The notes under the pieces were generated by a model. It saw nothing but the letters and a program-made list of their open reading frames with translations. It did no database searches and was not told where the DNA came from. From Bacillota bacterium (GTDB taxonomy: Bacteria > Bacillota > Clostridia > Lachnospirales > Cellulosilyticaceae), in NCBI GenBank assembly GCA_023393125.1, contig JAEWMQ010000041.1, positions 69,433 through 133,432 on the forward strand: a DNA stretch of 64,000 nt, written 5' to 3'. The translations under genes and the position numbers were made by a program. Shown here in pieces: positions 53,165 through 62,327 of the stretch (its first letter is position 1; the number at the start of each line of letters is the position of its first letter).

Positions 53165-54823
53165 ATGAGTGAAATGGTTCGTATTTTATTTAAAGATGGG
53201 AAAGAGATAGAAGTACAAAAAGGAACAACCTTTGAGATGTTAGCTGAAAAAGTCAAAGAACAGACAGACTATCCCATTATGTTAGCTGAAAGTGAAAATA
53301 GCTATAAAGAACTAGCTGCTCCTATCCTACATGATTTATCAGGTGTTCGCTTCATTCACTTGAATGAAAAAGATGGTATGCGTGTTTATCAACGTAGTGC
53401 CACTTTTTTACTTGTTGCAGCAGCTAAACGTGTTTTCCCAAACCGTCATATTATTGTTAATCATCATATTGCAGGAGGCTATTTCTGTGAGTTTAAAGAT
53501 GAGATCATGTGTACTGAGGCCAATATCCAAAAGCTTGAAGAGATGATGTGGCAAATGGTAAAAGAAGAATTACCTATTAAAAAAGATGTTTTGAGCATTG
53601 ATCAAGCAATGGAACTTTTTGAAGCAGAAGGAATGTTAGATAAAAAAGAACTGTTTAAATATAGAAGAACTTCCACTGTGAATATCTATGAATTGGATCA
53701 AGCAAAAGATTATTTCTATGGATATATGCTTACTAATACAAAAGCTATTCAAATCTTTAAGCTTATTCCATACGCGCATGGTTTTATCTTACAATTTCCT
53801 GATGAAAAAACGCCTAGTCATCTAGCGCCTTTTGTGCCTCAACCTAAGTTGTCTAATGTGTTTAGAGAATCAGAAAAATGGGCACGTATTTTGGGAGTAG
53901 ATACAGTAAGTGCGCTTAATAATGTCATTGCTAGAGGTGAAACAGATGAACTAATTAAGATTTCAGAAGCACTTCATGAAAAGAAAATTGCAGAAATAGC
54001 AGATCAAATTGTAGCCAAAAAGTATATTAAACTGGTATTAATTGCAGGGCCTTCCTCTTCTGGAAAAACAACAAGTGCAAAAAGGTTAGGTATTCAATTA
54101 AAGGTGAATGGTATGAAACCACATGTTATATCTATTGATGATTACTTTGTGGATAGAGAACATACACCCAAAGATGAAAAGGGAGATTATGACTTTGAAG
54201 CCTTAGAAGCTATTGATATCCCACTTTTCAATGAGCATATGAAAGCACTTATTGAGGGAAAAGAAGTTGAAATACCTACGTTTAACTTTATGACAGGTAA
54301 AAGGGAGTATAATGGCAATAAGATTAAACTAGCGCCAGAAGAAATACTGATTATAGAAGGAATTCACGGCCTTAATGAGAAATTAAGTTACGCTATTCCG
54401 GCTGAAAATAAATTTAAAATTTATGTGAGTTGTTTAACTCAACTTAATATTGATGAGCATAACCGCATTCCAACAACAGATACTAGGCTTATTAGACGTA
54501 TGGTAAGAGATAATCAATATCGTGGGATTGATCCAGAAAAAACGCTAGCTATTTGGGCGTCAGTAAGACGAGGTGAAAATAAGAATATTTTCCCTTTCCA
54601 AGAAGAAGCTGATGCAATGCTTAATACAGTGCTCATTTATGAATTAGCTGTTTTAAAATCGAAAGCAGAGCCATTACTCTTTAGAATTACACGTCAATCA
54701 CCATATTATACAGAAGCTAAACGTATGTTGAAATTTTTAGAATATTTTCTGCCGATGGATACATCTGAGATTCCAAGTAATTCACTTATAAGAGAATTCT
54801 TGGGAGGAAGCTCTTTTCATTAA
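53165..54823 (+). CDS. TGS-domain uridine kinase-like nucleoside kinase
   Basis: 552 aa. Residues 1-65 are a TGS-like domain. Residues 70-180 resemble the second N-terminal (editing-associated) domain of threonyl-tRNA synthetase (HIIVNHHIAGGYFCEFKD). From residue 285 there is a phosphoribulokinase/uridine kinase fold with P-loop LIAGPSSSGKTTSAKRL, then ISIDDYFVDREHTP and ILIIEGIHGLNEKLSY. The three-part architecture is widespread in Firmicutes and Thermotogae. A nucleoside kinase role is likely from the fold, and a regulatory role of the N-terminus is inference. It is last in the rpoD-trmK-NIF3 neighbourhood and lies directly before rnpB. Confidence 0.9.
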   Translation: MSEMVRILFKDGKEIEVQKGTTFEMLAEKVKEQTDYPIMLAESENSYKELAAPILHDLSGVRFIHLNEKDGMRVYQRSATFLLVAAAKRVFPNRHIIVNHHIAGGYFCEFKDEIMCTEANIQKLEEMMWQMVKEELPIKKDVLSIDQAMELFEAEGMLDKKELFKYRRTSTVNIYELDQAKDYFYGYMLTNTKAIQIFKLIPYAHGFILQFPDEKTPSHLAPFVPQPKLSNVFRESEKWARILGVDTVSALNNVIARGETDELIKISEALHEKKIAEIADQIVAKKYIKLVLIAGPSSSGKTTSAKRLGIQLKVNGMKPHVISIDDYFVDREHTPKDEKGDYDFEALEAIDIPLFNEHMKALIEGKEVEIPTFNFMTGKREYNGNKIKLAPEEILIIEGIHGLNEKLSYAIPAENKFKIYVSCLTQLNIDEHNRIPTTDTRLIRRMVRDNQYRGIDPEKTLAIWASVRRGENKNIFPFQEEADAMLNTVLIYELAVLKSKAEPLLFRITRQSPYYTEAKRMLKFLEYFLPMDTSEIPSNSLIREFLGGSSFH

Positions 54824-54849
54824 ATTGAGAGAAAAGTAAGGTCTATTAA

Positions 54850-54878
54850 TTGACAATAAAAAAGAAGTAGTGTAAAAT
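54850..54878 (+). promoter_or_regulatory. Promoter of rnpB
   Basis: TTGACA (54850-54855), 17 bp, TAAAAT (54873-54878). The predicted start falls 7 nt downstream, at the first base of the P1 helix. Confidence 0.75.
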
Positions 54879-54884
54879 AAACGA

Positions 54885-55241
54885 GTTGTTAAGTAAGTCA
54901 GACAGTCGCACGCACATGGCTGAAAGGTAGTGCTTGAGGAACGTCCGGGCTCCACAGAGCAAAGTGCTGGGTAATACCCAGTGGAGGCGACTCTAAGGAA
55001 AGTGCAACAGAAATAAACCACCTATCATCTGATAGGAAAGGGTGGAAAGGTGAGGTAAGAGCTCACCGTCCCTTAGGTGACTAAGGGAGCCATGTAAACC
55101 CCACTTGGAGCAAGACCGTATAGAAAGACATTAATAGCTGCTCGCTAGTCTTTGGGTAGGTCGCTAGAGCCTATAGGTAACTATAGGCGTAGATAGATGA
55201 CTGTTTGATACAGAACCCGGCTTATAGACTTGGTTAACAAC
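54885..55241 (+). ncRNA. rnpB: RNase P RNA
   Basis: About 357 nt. The ends pair as helix P1 (gttgttaa with ttaacaac). Universal core elements are present: GAGGAACGTCCGGGCTC near the 5' end, AGTGCAACAGAAA, GGTAAGAGCTCACC, and ACAGAACCCGGCTTA near the 3' end. The RNA is the catalytic part of RNase P, which matures tRNA 5' ends. Its own promoter and a downstream terminator make it an independent unit. The exact 3' end is estimated. Confidence 0.96.
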
Positions 55242-55256
55242 TTTATATGAATAGTT

Positions 55257-55297
55257 AAGAGAACATACCTAAGGGAATTAGGGTGTTCTCTTTTTTA
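55257..55297 (+). terminator. Terminator after rnpB
   Basis: Stem aagagaacatacct with agggtgttctctt (55257-55270 and 55280-55292) and a T-run. Confidence 0.85.
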
Positions 55298-55458
55298 TTA
55301 TATAAAAGTATACTATATTGTTTAAGTATATAGGAGATTAACAGAGATATTAAAGTGAAAAAGATTTGTAATTAGTTAATAATAACATTATAATTAGAAT
55401 ATAAAGTTTTAAAAATAATTAATTTATACTTTATTGTAAAAATTCATCAAATATAAAA

Positions 55459-55487
55459 TTGACTATTACAAGTAATTATCATAGAAT
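55459..55487 (+). promoter_or_regulatory. Promoter of CpaE-FHA operon
   Basis: TTGACT (55459-55464), 17 bp, TAGAAT (55482-55487). The rest of the gap after rnpB is AT-rich and holds no gene. Confidence 0.6.
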
Positions 55488-55528
55488 TATATATAAGCAA
55501 AAAAAGATAATAAGGGGTGAAGGGTAAA

Positions 55529-56548
55529 ATGTCTATGAATTTAATCATTGCCGACACGGATCAAGAATACGTGGAAAGATTAAAGGATTATATTTTAAAT
55601 AAGTATCAAGATCAATACATCATTGAACTTATTTATGATAAATACCAACTTAAAGACAAGATAAAGCAGGAAAAGTGCCAGGTTCTATTGTTAACACCGA
55701 ATTTATACGACCCAGAAATGAATATAAAAAATATTGGCTTACCAATTATTTTAGTTGATGAAGAGGCACCTTTACCTTATCCAGATAAATTTAAAAGGTC
55801 AATCAATAAGTATACGCGTATTACATCTTTGATGCATTATGTTGAAGAAGAATATAAAGAAATGGAGAGGAATAAACCTATTGTATATGGCGTTTATTCA
55901 CCTGCTGGTGGGGTAGGGAAAACAACTATTGCCTTATCTACCGCCATTGCATATGCACAAGCTGGTAAGAAGGTATTATACTTTAATCTTGAAGACTTGG
56001 ATAGTACACCTATGTTTTTTGAAAAAGCAGAGGTACCACCTGTGGAGGGGTTACTTAATCTAGCGAAAGATTCGTATGAACAAATGTTAGCCAAAAGAAT
56101 TGGACAAGATAAACGTACCGGTGTAATGTATTTCACAAGGGAAGTCCAAGCTTTAGATCCTTATGCGATTAGTGCGGAGGAAGTAAGCCGCATTGTTGAA
56201 ACGCTTATTGAAAGTGGTATGGCTAATATTGTCATTATAGATTTAAGTACAGCGCTTAATTTCCTTAATCGCCAAGTATTTGAAATGGCTGATTATCTAA
56301 TGATGGTTATTAACCAAAATACTCAATCAGCTTATAAAACGAATTGTTTTATGGCCCAAGAGGAGCTTATGGGCTCAATAAGAGAAAAGCTTAGATTTGT
56401 TATTAATCAAGGTAAAGAACTAGGTATCAATCAAAATGTTGAAGTAATTGCAAGGATTGATAAGCTTTATGCAACCAATCCTTTAGGATTATGTGAGTAT
56501 ATTGCACAAAATCATTTTTTAAATCTTCATGGCTTAAATGAGCAGTAA
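55529..56548 (+). CDS. CpaE/MinD-like ATPase with receiver-like N-terminus
   Basis: 339 aa. Residues 1-110 look like a degenerate response-regulator receiver (LIIADTDQEYVERLKDYILN, LLLTPNLYDPEMNI). From residue 120 a MinD/ParA-type domain follows, with VYSPAGGVGKTTIALSTAIA as Walker A, YFNLEDLDSTPMFF, and VIIDLSTALNFLNRQVFEMA. The Lys that marks deviant Walker A (KGGVGKT) is Ala here. This is the layout of CpaE, which positions tad pilus machinery. No tadA, tadB, tadC or pilin gene is nearby. ATG 55529 is preferred over GTG 55517, which overlaps the AAGGGGTGA site. Confidence 0.82.
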   Translation: MSMNLIIADTDQEYVERLKDYILNKYQDQYIIELIYDKYQLKDKIKQEKCQVLLLTPNLYDPEMNIKNIGLPIILVDEEAPLPYPDKFKRSINKYTRITSLMHYVEEEYKEMERNKPIVYGVYSPAGGVGKTTIALSTAIAYAQAGKKVLYFNLEDLDSTPMFFEKAEVPPVEGLLNLAKDSYEQMLAKRIGQDKRTGVMYFTREVQALDPYAISAEEVSRIVETLIESGMANIVIIDLSTALNFLNRQVFEMADYLMMVINQNTQSAYKTNCFMAQEELMGSIREKLRFVINQGKELGINQNVEVIARIDKLYATNPLGLCEYIAQNHFLNLHGLNEQ

Positions 56549-56579
56549 CATATCTAGCTAAAAAGGAGGGATGCATAAA

Positions 56580-58055
56580 ATGAAGGATAGTAGTGTTTTT
56601 TTTAGGATTAATAAAATAGAAAATAGATCATTTTTATCATTTGATTTAGATACAATGAAGAAGTATGATCATATTGCATGTGGCGCCTTAAAGTTAGAAG
56701 CCCCTGATTTTATCATGCCGATATTGTTTGAAAAAGGGCCAGGTGTTATAACTATTCGTTATTCAGTTCCTGAGGGGTATGTAGCGTTAGATGAGTTTTC
56801 AGGTAGTCTTATGATAGAAGATGTTTTAAAATTGTATCAGTGGATGATGTATAGTTTGAAAGAGTGTAGAGATTGGTACTTAAGACCAGAAGCCTTTTGT
56901 TTTCAGACAAGTTATGTTTATATAAGTGAAAATCATGACCGTTTAGTTTTTGCATACATACCAGATGATCGTACACATTTAGATTTCCAAGGTATAAAAG
57001 CTGTTCTAATTAGCTTACTTGAGAAATGTAATGAAACAAGTGGTGGAAGCATTCAGCTTCAACTTTATAAATACTTCTATAGACCTAAGTTTTCTTTAGA
57101 AGAATTTCAAGGTATGATAAATAAGTTTGCAGAAGAGATAATGCATAAGCAGCAAATAGCTCCAGTGGTAGAGACAAAGAAGACCGTAGAAACAGTTCCA
57201 ACGTCAGTGGTGATTAAAGAAGAAAAAGAAACTTCTCCATCAGTAGAAAAAACTGTTGTGGAGATTCCAGAAAAGCCAATAGATAAAATAGTAAGTACAG
57301 AAAAAGAAGAGCCTGTTACAGCTTATAGTACTAGAGCCTCATCAAAACCAATAGTGGAGGAGCAAGTCAATCCTCGTTCAGTATATGCTGCTCAACCTAA
57401 TCGTTCACAGCTCTCACAAGAAGAGATAGAAGAAATGGTTAAATCTATCTATAGCTCTAAGCCACTAGAGCCTGTTGAAAAGAAATTGTCAGAAGAAGCT
57501 TCAATTTATGCAGCAAAGGATAGTAATATAGCAAGAAATAGTAGCTATCATGAAGATGAAGATAGTGATGAATCATTCTATGGTTCAAAGTCCAAGGGTG
57601 GAATAAGTGGGGGAACAAATAAGAAAAAGAATTTGTTTGATAATGTATTTAGTACACCAACAAAAAGCACACGTATAAATACTAATTCTGGTGATAGAAG
57701 AAAAGAGCCTGTTCTTAAGTCTATTAGTACACACACCCGTTATGATTTGCCAAAAACAATCCCTATTAATTTTGAAAACGACCGATTTATTATAGGTCGT
57801 GCTACACGAACAGGAGAAGAAACCGGCGCTAATTATGAATTTGGTGCTGAAATTACACCTATTAGCCGCATGCATGCAGAGATTGAAAGGCAAGATGAGC
57901 TATATTATTTAAAAGATCTAGGATCAAGTAATGGTACTTTTTTAAATGGAACCAAAATAGAGCCTAATAAAGCTTATCAGATTGAAGAAGGTGATAAAAT
58001 TGCTTTTGCAATTGCTTTCTCAAAAAATAGTATTGAATATATGTTTGTAGAATAA
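56580..58055 (+). CDS. FHA-domain protein with DUF6382-like N-terminus
   Basis: 491 aa. Residues 1-190 match the DUF6382 type region, with a kinase-like look (LKECRDWYLRPEAFCFQTSY, then LVFAYIPD), possibly a pseudokinase fold related to EssB/YukC (inference). Residues 200-380 are a low-complexity linker rich in Ser, Glu, Lys and Pro. The C-terminal 95 residues are an FHA phosphothreonine-binding domain with IIGRATR, ISRMHAEIE and DLGSSNGTFLNG. ATG 56571 touches AAAAGGAGGG, so ATG 56580 is the likely start. It is the partner of the CpaE-like ATPase in a two-gene operon. A Ser/Thr kinase substrate is expected, but no kinase is encoded nearby. Confidence 0.82.
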   Translation: MKDSSVFFRINKIENRSFLSFDLDTMKKYDHIACGALKLEAPDFIMPILFEKGPGVITIRYSVPEGYVALDEFSGSLMIEDVLKLYQWMMYSLKECRDWYLRPEAFCFQTSYVYISENHDRLVFAYIPDDRTHLDFQGIKAVLISLLEKCNETSGGSIQLQLYKYFYRPKFSLEEFQGMINKFAEEIMHKQQIAPVVETKKTVETVPTSVVIKEEKETSPSVEKTVVEIPEKPIDKIVSTEKEEPVTAYSTRASSKPIVEEQVNPRSVYAAQPNRSQLSQEEIEEMVKSIYSSKPLEPVEKKLSEEASIYAAKDSNIARNSSYHEDEDSDESFYGSKSKGGISGGTNKKKNLFDNVFSTPTKSTRINTNSGDRRKEPVLKSISTHTRYDLPKTIPINFENDRFIIGRATRTGEETGANYEFGAEITPISRMHAEIERQDELYYLKDLGSSNGTFLNGTKIEPNKAYQIEEGDKIAFAIAFSKNSIEYMFVE

Positions 58056-58058
58056 AAT

Positions 58059-58089
58059 ATGGGCAACTACGGTATCTGTAGTTGCCCAT
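58059..58089. terminator. Bidirectional terminator between FHA gene and mscS-like gene
   Basis: 12-bp perfect stem (58059-58070 and 58078-58089), 7-nt loop, A/T-rich on both flanks. Confidence 0.75.
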
Positions 58090-58096
58090 TATCTCA

Positions 58097-59224
58097 TTAA
58101 GATTGTGTACTTTGTCCCTCGATTAAAAGTGTTTGTGTTGGGAATGCAATAGAAATACCAAGACTATCACAAATAGCAAGAAGCTCTAAATTAACAGCTT
58201 CTTTAACAGCTAGATAGCTAGAATAGTCTGTTTTTAAAACATAGTATATAATTTGAATGTTTAAAGCATAAGCACCAAAGTTTTCAAAGGCAACAAGAGA
58301 GGTACCTGTTTCGATAGTTGGGTGAGCTTCTAGATAACTTTTAATCTTAGAGACACAAGTTGTAAGATCAGTAGTAGAGGTGGTATAAGCTACTCCTAAA
58401 TCAAATTTAACACGTCTTTTGCTCATACGGCTCCAGTTGGTAATATTAGCATTACCTATATTAGCATTTGGAATAACCACTAATCCTTGAGTAAAAGTAC
58501 GAATACGTGTACTACGAAAACTAATATCTTCTACAATACCTTCAATAGAACCTAGTTCTACCCAATCGCCGATGACAAAGGGTTTGTCAAACAACAAAAT
58601 CATCCCAGAAAAAATATTAGCAATAGAATCTTTTGAAATAATAGCAAGGGCAGCACTACCTATTCCAACACCAGTAACAATCGTTGAAAGATTAGGGACT
58701 AAGGTAATTAAAATAAGAATAATACCAATTGCTACGGTAATAAAACGAATAATACGTGCCATATAACGAATAAATAAAGTGTTGTCAATTAAAGCAACAC
58801 GCATATTAAAGTTGCTAAACATTTGTTCATAGATATGTTCAAGATCGTAAATAGCCCATGTTACTATACCTATAATAATAACACTATAATATTTAGTTAA
58901 AGTAGTCTTAGATATAAGGCTAATTGGAATAGTTAATTCACCTAAAATAAATGATTGTTCTGAAGGAGTATGATAATAAATGAAGGGTGAAATAGCAAGT
59001 GCTATATAAATCCCTGTAAAGAGAAAAAGGTAATTAAGAGGTTTTTGTAAACAATCAAAAAAGGAGATATCTAGTTGTTTTCCTTTGAATTGAATTTTAG
59101 ATAAAAATTCAATAGATAATTTACTCAAAATACGTTTGCCAATAATAAAAGCTAATAAAACTAAAGCTGCAACTATAAGTCTTATATAAAAGGGGTCTTT
59201 AATAAGTGTAAAAAATAAATTCAT
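58097..59224 (-). CDS. MscS-family mechanosensitive ion channel
   Basis: 375 aa. Several membrane helices occupy residues 1-185 (IRLIVAALVLLAFIIGKRIL, YLFLFTGIYIALAI, IIIGIVTWAIYDLEHI). The pore helix TM3 follows as TIVTGVGIGSAALAIISKDSIAN. The soluble MscS beta and alpha-beta domains include KPFVIGDWVELGSIEGIVED and GLVVIPNANIGNANITNWSR. It opens under membrane tension to release solutes. It is the only such gene here, transcribed alone on the minus strand, with AAAGGTT before the start. Confidence 0.92.
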   Translation of the reverse strand: MNLFFTLIKDPFYIRLIVAALVLLAFIIGKRILSKLSIEFLSKIQFKGKQLDISFFDCLQKPLNYLFLFTGIYIALAISPFIYYHTPSEQSFILGELTIPISLISKTTLTKYYSVIIIGIVTWAIYDLEHIYEQMFSNFNMRVALIDNTLFIRYMARIIRFITVAIGIILILITLVPNLSTIVTGVGIGSAALAIISKDSIANIFSGMILLFDKPFVIGDWVELGSIEGIVEDISFRSTRIRTFTQGLVVIPNANIGNANITNWSRMSKRRVKFDLGVAYTTSTTDLTTCVSKIKSYLEAHPTIETGTSLVAFENFGAYALNIQIIYYVLKTDYSSYLAVKEAVNLELLAICDSLGISIAFPTQTLLIEGQSTQS

Positions 59225-59324
59225 TGTGTAACCTTTCTATGTCTGTCTATAATTGTAGTTTACGTATTATTATACAATTTTATTTGAAGAAATAAAAGCT
59301 ATTTCTAGTCAAAATGTATAAGCA

Positions 59325-59335
59325 TATGGTATAAT
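59325..59335 (+). promoter_or_regulatory. Extended -10 promoter of the DUF2953-gerW unit
   Basis: TATGGTATAAT, 59 bp before the first gene of a three-gene cluster. Confidence 0.5.
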
Positions 59336-59393
59336 ATAACAAGTTCAGGTCAATAGTATTAACAGTAAAAATAATAAGGAAAAGGCGTAATTA

Positions 59394-59687
59394 ATGAGAA
59401 TTTCAAAGTTATTATGGGTGGAAGATGGTGTCAAATGGACAGCATGGAAAAGGAATGAGTTAATGAAAAGAAATAAGTATCGAGGAAATGTATATTTAGT
59501 ATGCAGTTCACCTTGTAAACACTGGTTATTTGAAATTGTTGAAGCGCAGCATTTATCTAGTAGATATGAGACGTGCTATGTACTAGGCATTATGCGAACA
59601 AGAGAGACTGCAGTTGAATATACGATGAATCTTATAGATGATATTTATAACAAACAGATAATGAGCTATGAGGCATTATTCACATAA
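59394..59687 (+). CDS. Hypothetical protein upstream of DUF2953-gerW
   Basis: 97 aa, not recognised. It is basic in the first half (MRISKLLWVEDGVKWTAWKR, NELMKRNKYRG) and has one CSSPCKHW motif. It then shows IVEAQHLSSRYETCYVLGIM and an acidic C-terminal helix. No signal peptide or membrane segment. The ribosome site is weak (AAAAGGCG). It lies 14 bp before the DUF2953 gene and is likely cotranscribed with the sporulation-linked pair. Codon use resembles its neighbours. Confidence 0.55.
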   Translation: MRISKLLWVEDGVKWTAWKRNELMKRNKYRGNVYLVCSSPCKHWLFEIVEAQHLSSRYETCYVLGIMRTRETAVEYTMNLIDDIYNKQIMSYEALFT

Positions 59688-59701
59688 GGAAGAGGTGCAT
59701 A

Positions 59702-60604
59702 ATGGGTATAATATGGTTAATAATAAAAATAATCCTATGGACTTTATTTGCAGGTGTCAGTTGCATTATTTTCTTATGTATGCTTGTTTTACTAGCTCCC
59801 ATTCGTTATGAAGCTTATCTTGAAAAGTATGATGGATTAAATTATGAGGTAAAACTCAGGTATTTAATGGGGATTAGAGGACACTTCTATTTACAAGATG
59901 GTATTCAATCTGGAGAAGTAAAAGTTTTTGGCAAACGAGTCTATTCATCAAAAGAAGAAGAAAAAGGCATAGAAGAAAAAATAGATGTGTGGGAAGCTAA
60001 AACGATTCAATCAGGTGCTGATAATGGGCAGGAACGAGTAAAAGATGCCCCCGATCGTAAAGCAACAAATAGACAAGGGCGAGACTTAAAAAAGCAACAA
60101 GTTCCAATAAGAAAATCATCTTTAATAGACGAACATAAGACGGTAGAACAAACGGTAACCTCTTCCTCAATAATACGTGAGGAAGAGGAAAATGAGCGTG
60201 ATTTTAAGCCTGATAAAGGAGGAATAACAAAGTCGATAAAAGAAGTAATGGCTATTCCTCAATTTGCAGAGATACTGAAAAGTACGTTTAAGTTAATAAA
60301 AGAACTCATTATTTATATAGGACCTAAAGAATGGTCGTTTGAACTTATTATAGGAAGAGAAGATCCTGCAGACACAGGTGAGCTTATGGCAAAACTCATT
60401 ATGCTATATCCTTGGTATTATCAGCATGGCGTGATAGAAGGAAATTATGAGGCCGCAGGTATATGGGGTGGCTTCCTGGCGGAAGGAAAGTTTTGTATAG
60501 GCGGTATTATAAGGAGAATTATAGTGTTTTTATGGTATAGACCAGTAAGAGAATCTATAAAACTAATTTTAAGTCAGAGAAAGGAAGAAAAAGATGGAAA
60601 GTAA
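59702..60604 (+). CDS. DUF2953 membrane protein
   Basis: 300 aa. One hydrophobic segment at residues 5-32 (WLIIKIILWTLFAGVSCIIF, LCMLVLLAPIRY) precedes a region that opens YEAYLEKYDGLNYEVKLRYL, the DUF2953 signature. A charged linker occupies residues 90-190. The C-terminal ILKSTFKLIKELIIYIGPKE and IIGREDPADTGELMAKLI complete the family pattern. DUF2953 proteins are encoded beside ytfJ/gerW in sporulating Firmicutes (ytfI in Bacillus). A role in sporulation is inferred from this linkage. It overlaps gerW by 11 bp. Confidence 0.85.
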   Translation: MGIIWLIIKIILWTLFAGVSCIIFLCMLVLLAPIRYEAYLEKYDGLNYEVKLRYLMGIRGHFYLQDGIQSGEVKVFGKRVYSSKEEEKGIEEKIDVWEAKTIQSGADNGQERVKDAPDRKATNRQGRDLKKQQVPIRKSSLIDEHKTVEQTVTSSSIIREEEENERDFKPDKGGITKSIKEVMAIPQFAEILKSTFKLIKELIIYIGPKEWSFELIIGREDPADTGELMAKLIMLYPWYYQHGVIEGNYEAAGIWGGFLAEGKFCIGGIIRRIIVFLWYRPVRESIKLILSQRKEEKDGK

Positions 60605-61058
60605 AGTAAATCAAGAAGTAAATGGGTTAATGGAGCAGCTAGAAAATTTTATTACAACTAAAACAGTAGTAGGTGAGCCTATTCATATCGATAATACCAT
60701 ACTGGTTCCTTTGATTGATGTAAGTTTTGCTGCCGCATCAGGTTCTACAGCTAGTAATAAGTATATAGAGCGTCGTAAAGAAAGAGAAAAAAAGGTAGAT
60801 GGAGGAACAGGTGCAGGTGCAGGTGGATTAGGTGCTAAAATCACACCTAGTGCAATGCTTGTGATCCAAAATGGAACAACACAACTTATTAATATTCGTA
60901 ATCAAGATAGTATTACGAAACTAATAGATATGATTCCTGGTTTAGTAGCGAAAGTTCCTGATCTAGTAGCAAAATTTACAGGAGAAGAATCTACAAAGGC
61001 TAAAGAGACTACAGAGGCAAATAGTGATAACTATCACGATTTAGAAAAAGAAAAATAA
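60594..61058 (+). CDS. gerW: GerW (YtfJ) sporulation protein
   Basis: 154 aa. The diagnostic YtfJ/GerW features are VNGLMEQLENFITTKTVVGE, then TILVPLIDVSFAAASGS and a Gly/Ala-rich stretch (GGTGAGAGGLGAKITPSAML) before VIQNGTTQLINI. GerW is made in the forespore and is needed for normal germination in Bacillus. Its presence supports the view that the organism forms endospores. It is translated from within the end of the DUF2953 gene. A 29-bp hairpin follows the stop codon closely. Confidence 0.93.
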   Translation: MESKVNQEVNGLMEQLENFITTKTVVGEPIHIDNTILVPLIDVSFAAASGSTASNKYIERRKEREKKVDGGTGAGAGGLGAKITPSAMLVIQNGTTQLINIRNQDSITKLIDMIPGLVAKVPDLVAKFTGEESTKAKETTEANSDNYHDLEKEK

Positions 61059-61119
61059 CAAAGTATAATAAAAAGGGAACTTGATATTGAATCAAGTTCC
61101 CTTTTTATTATACTTTGTT
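61057..61119. terminator. Very long bidirectional terminator
   Basis: Perfect 29-bp inverted repeat (61057-61085 and 61091-61119) with a 5-nt loop between the convergent gerW and ychF genes. The gerW stop codon lies within the left arm. Confidence 0.9.
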
Positions 61120-61129
61120 GCTATCATAT

Positions 61130-62224
61130 TTATACATTAAATCTAAATAAAATGATATCTCCATCTTGTACTACATATTCTTTTCCTTCAAGGCGTACGA
61201 GACCTTTTTCTTTAGCAGCAGTATAAGAACCACAAGCAACTAAATCATCGAAATTGACAATTTCTGCTCGGATAAAACCACGCTCAAAGTCAGAGTGAAT
61301 TTTTCCGGCAGCACCAGGAGCCTTTGTACCAATAGTGATTGTCCAAGCACGAACCTCTTGTGGACCAGCAGTTAAGTAACTGATTAAGCCAAGTAATTTA
61401 TAGCTAGCTGCTACAAGACGATCAAAACCAGTAGAATCAAGGCCTAAATCTTGTAAAAAGACTTGTTTTTCTTCGTCATCTAACTCCGAAAGTTCTTGCT
61501 CAATGCTTGCGCAAATAACAAAAGTTTCAGAACCCTCTGCGGCAGAAAAATCTCTAACACGTTTGACATAATCATTTTCAACACCACCAATTAAATCTTC
61601 CTCAGAGATATTGGCAGCATAAAGCATCGGTTTAGCTGTAATAAGGCCTAATGAACTAATAAAAGCATCTTTATCAGTATCTTCACCTAGTAGTGTACGT
61701 GCAGCTTTTCCTGATTCGAGAGTGGCGTAAATTTCTTGTAAAATAGCAAGTTCAGCAGCCACTGTTTTATCTGTTTTAGCAACTTTAGTTGATTTAGATA
61801 TTCTTCTTTCTAGTACTTCCATATCAGCGAAAACTAACTCTAGGTTAATAGTTTCAATATCACGAACTGGATCTACGCTTTTATCAACATGGACGATATT
61901 ATCATCTTCAAAACAACGTACCACTTGTACAATGGCGTCTACTTCACGAATATGAGAAAGGAATTGATTACCTAATCCCTCTCCCTTGCTAGCTCCTTTA
62001 ATAAGGCCAGCAATATCTACAAATTCAATTGCTGCAGGTAAGACACGTTGTGAATTATACATGTTTTTTAATACTTCTAATCTTTTATCAGGTACAGCAA
62101 CAACTCCTACATTAGGCTCAATCGTACAAAAAGGGTAGTTAGCAGATTCTGCACCTGCTTTAGTTAACGCATTAAATAGTGTACTTTTTCCTACATTAGG
62201 CAGTCCAACTATTCCAAGTTTCAT
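61130..62224 (-). CDS. ychF: YchF/OLA1-type P-loop ATPase
   Basis: 364 aa, normal length. The Obg-family G domain has KLGIVGLPNVGKSTLFNALT (Walker A), the IEFVDIAGLIKGASKGEGLG switch region and the YAANISE motif in place of NKxD, which explains its ATP preference. A coiled coil sits near residues 130-180, and the C-terminal TGS domain ends EYVVQDGDIILFRF. It binds ribosomes and has been linked to oxidative-stress responses. The ATG at 62233 touches GGAAGG, so 62224 is the better start. It is the first minus-strand gene after the small membrane-protein gene. Confidence 0.96.
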   Translation of the reverse strand: MKLGIVGLPNVGKSTLFNALTKAGAESANYPFCTIEPNVGVVAVPDKRLEVLKNMYNSQRVLPAAIEFVDIAGLIKGASKGEGLGNQFLSHIREVDAIVQVVRCFEDDNIVHVDKSVDPVRDIETINLELVFADMEVLERRISKSTKVAKTDKTVAAELAILQEIYATLESGKAARTLLGEDTDKDAFISSLGLITAKPMLYAANISEEDLIGGVENDYVKRVRDFSAAEGSETFVICASIEQELSELDDEEKQVFLQDLGLDSTGFDRLVAASYKLLGLISYLTAGPQEVRAWTITIGTKAPGAAGKIHSDFERGFIRAEIVNFDDLVACGSYTAAKEKGLVRLEGKEYVVQDGDIILFRFNV

Positions 62225-62327
62225 ATGTTTCATCCTTCCTCAAACTCAATTATCCTTACCTCTTTAATGAAGAGGAACTTTGAAATGGATAGAGTGATAT
62301 GTTTTATCATGTATAGTTTATCGCATA

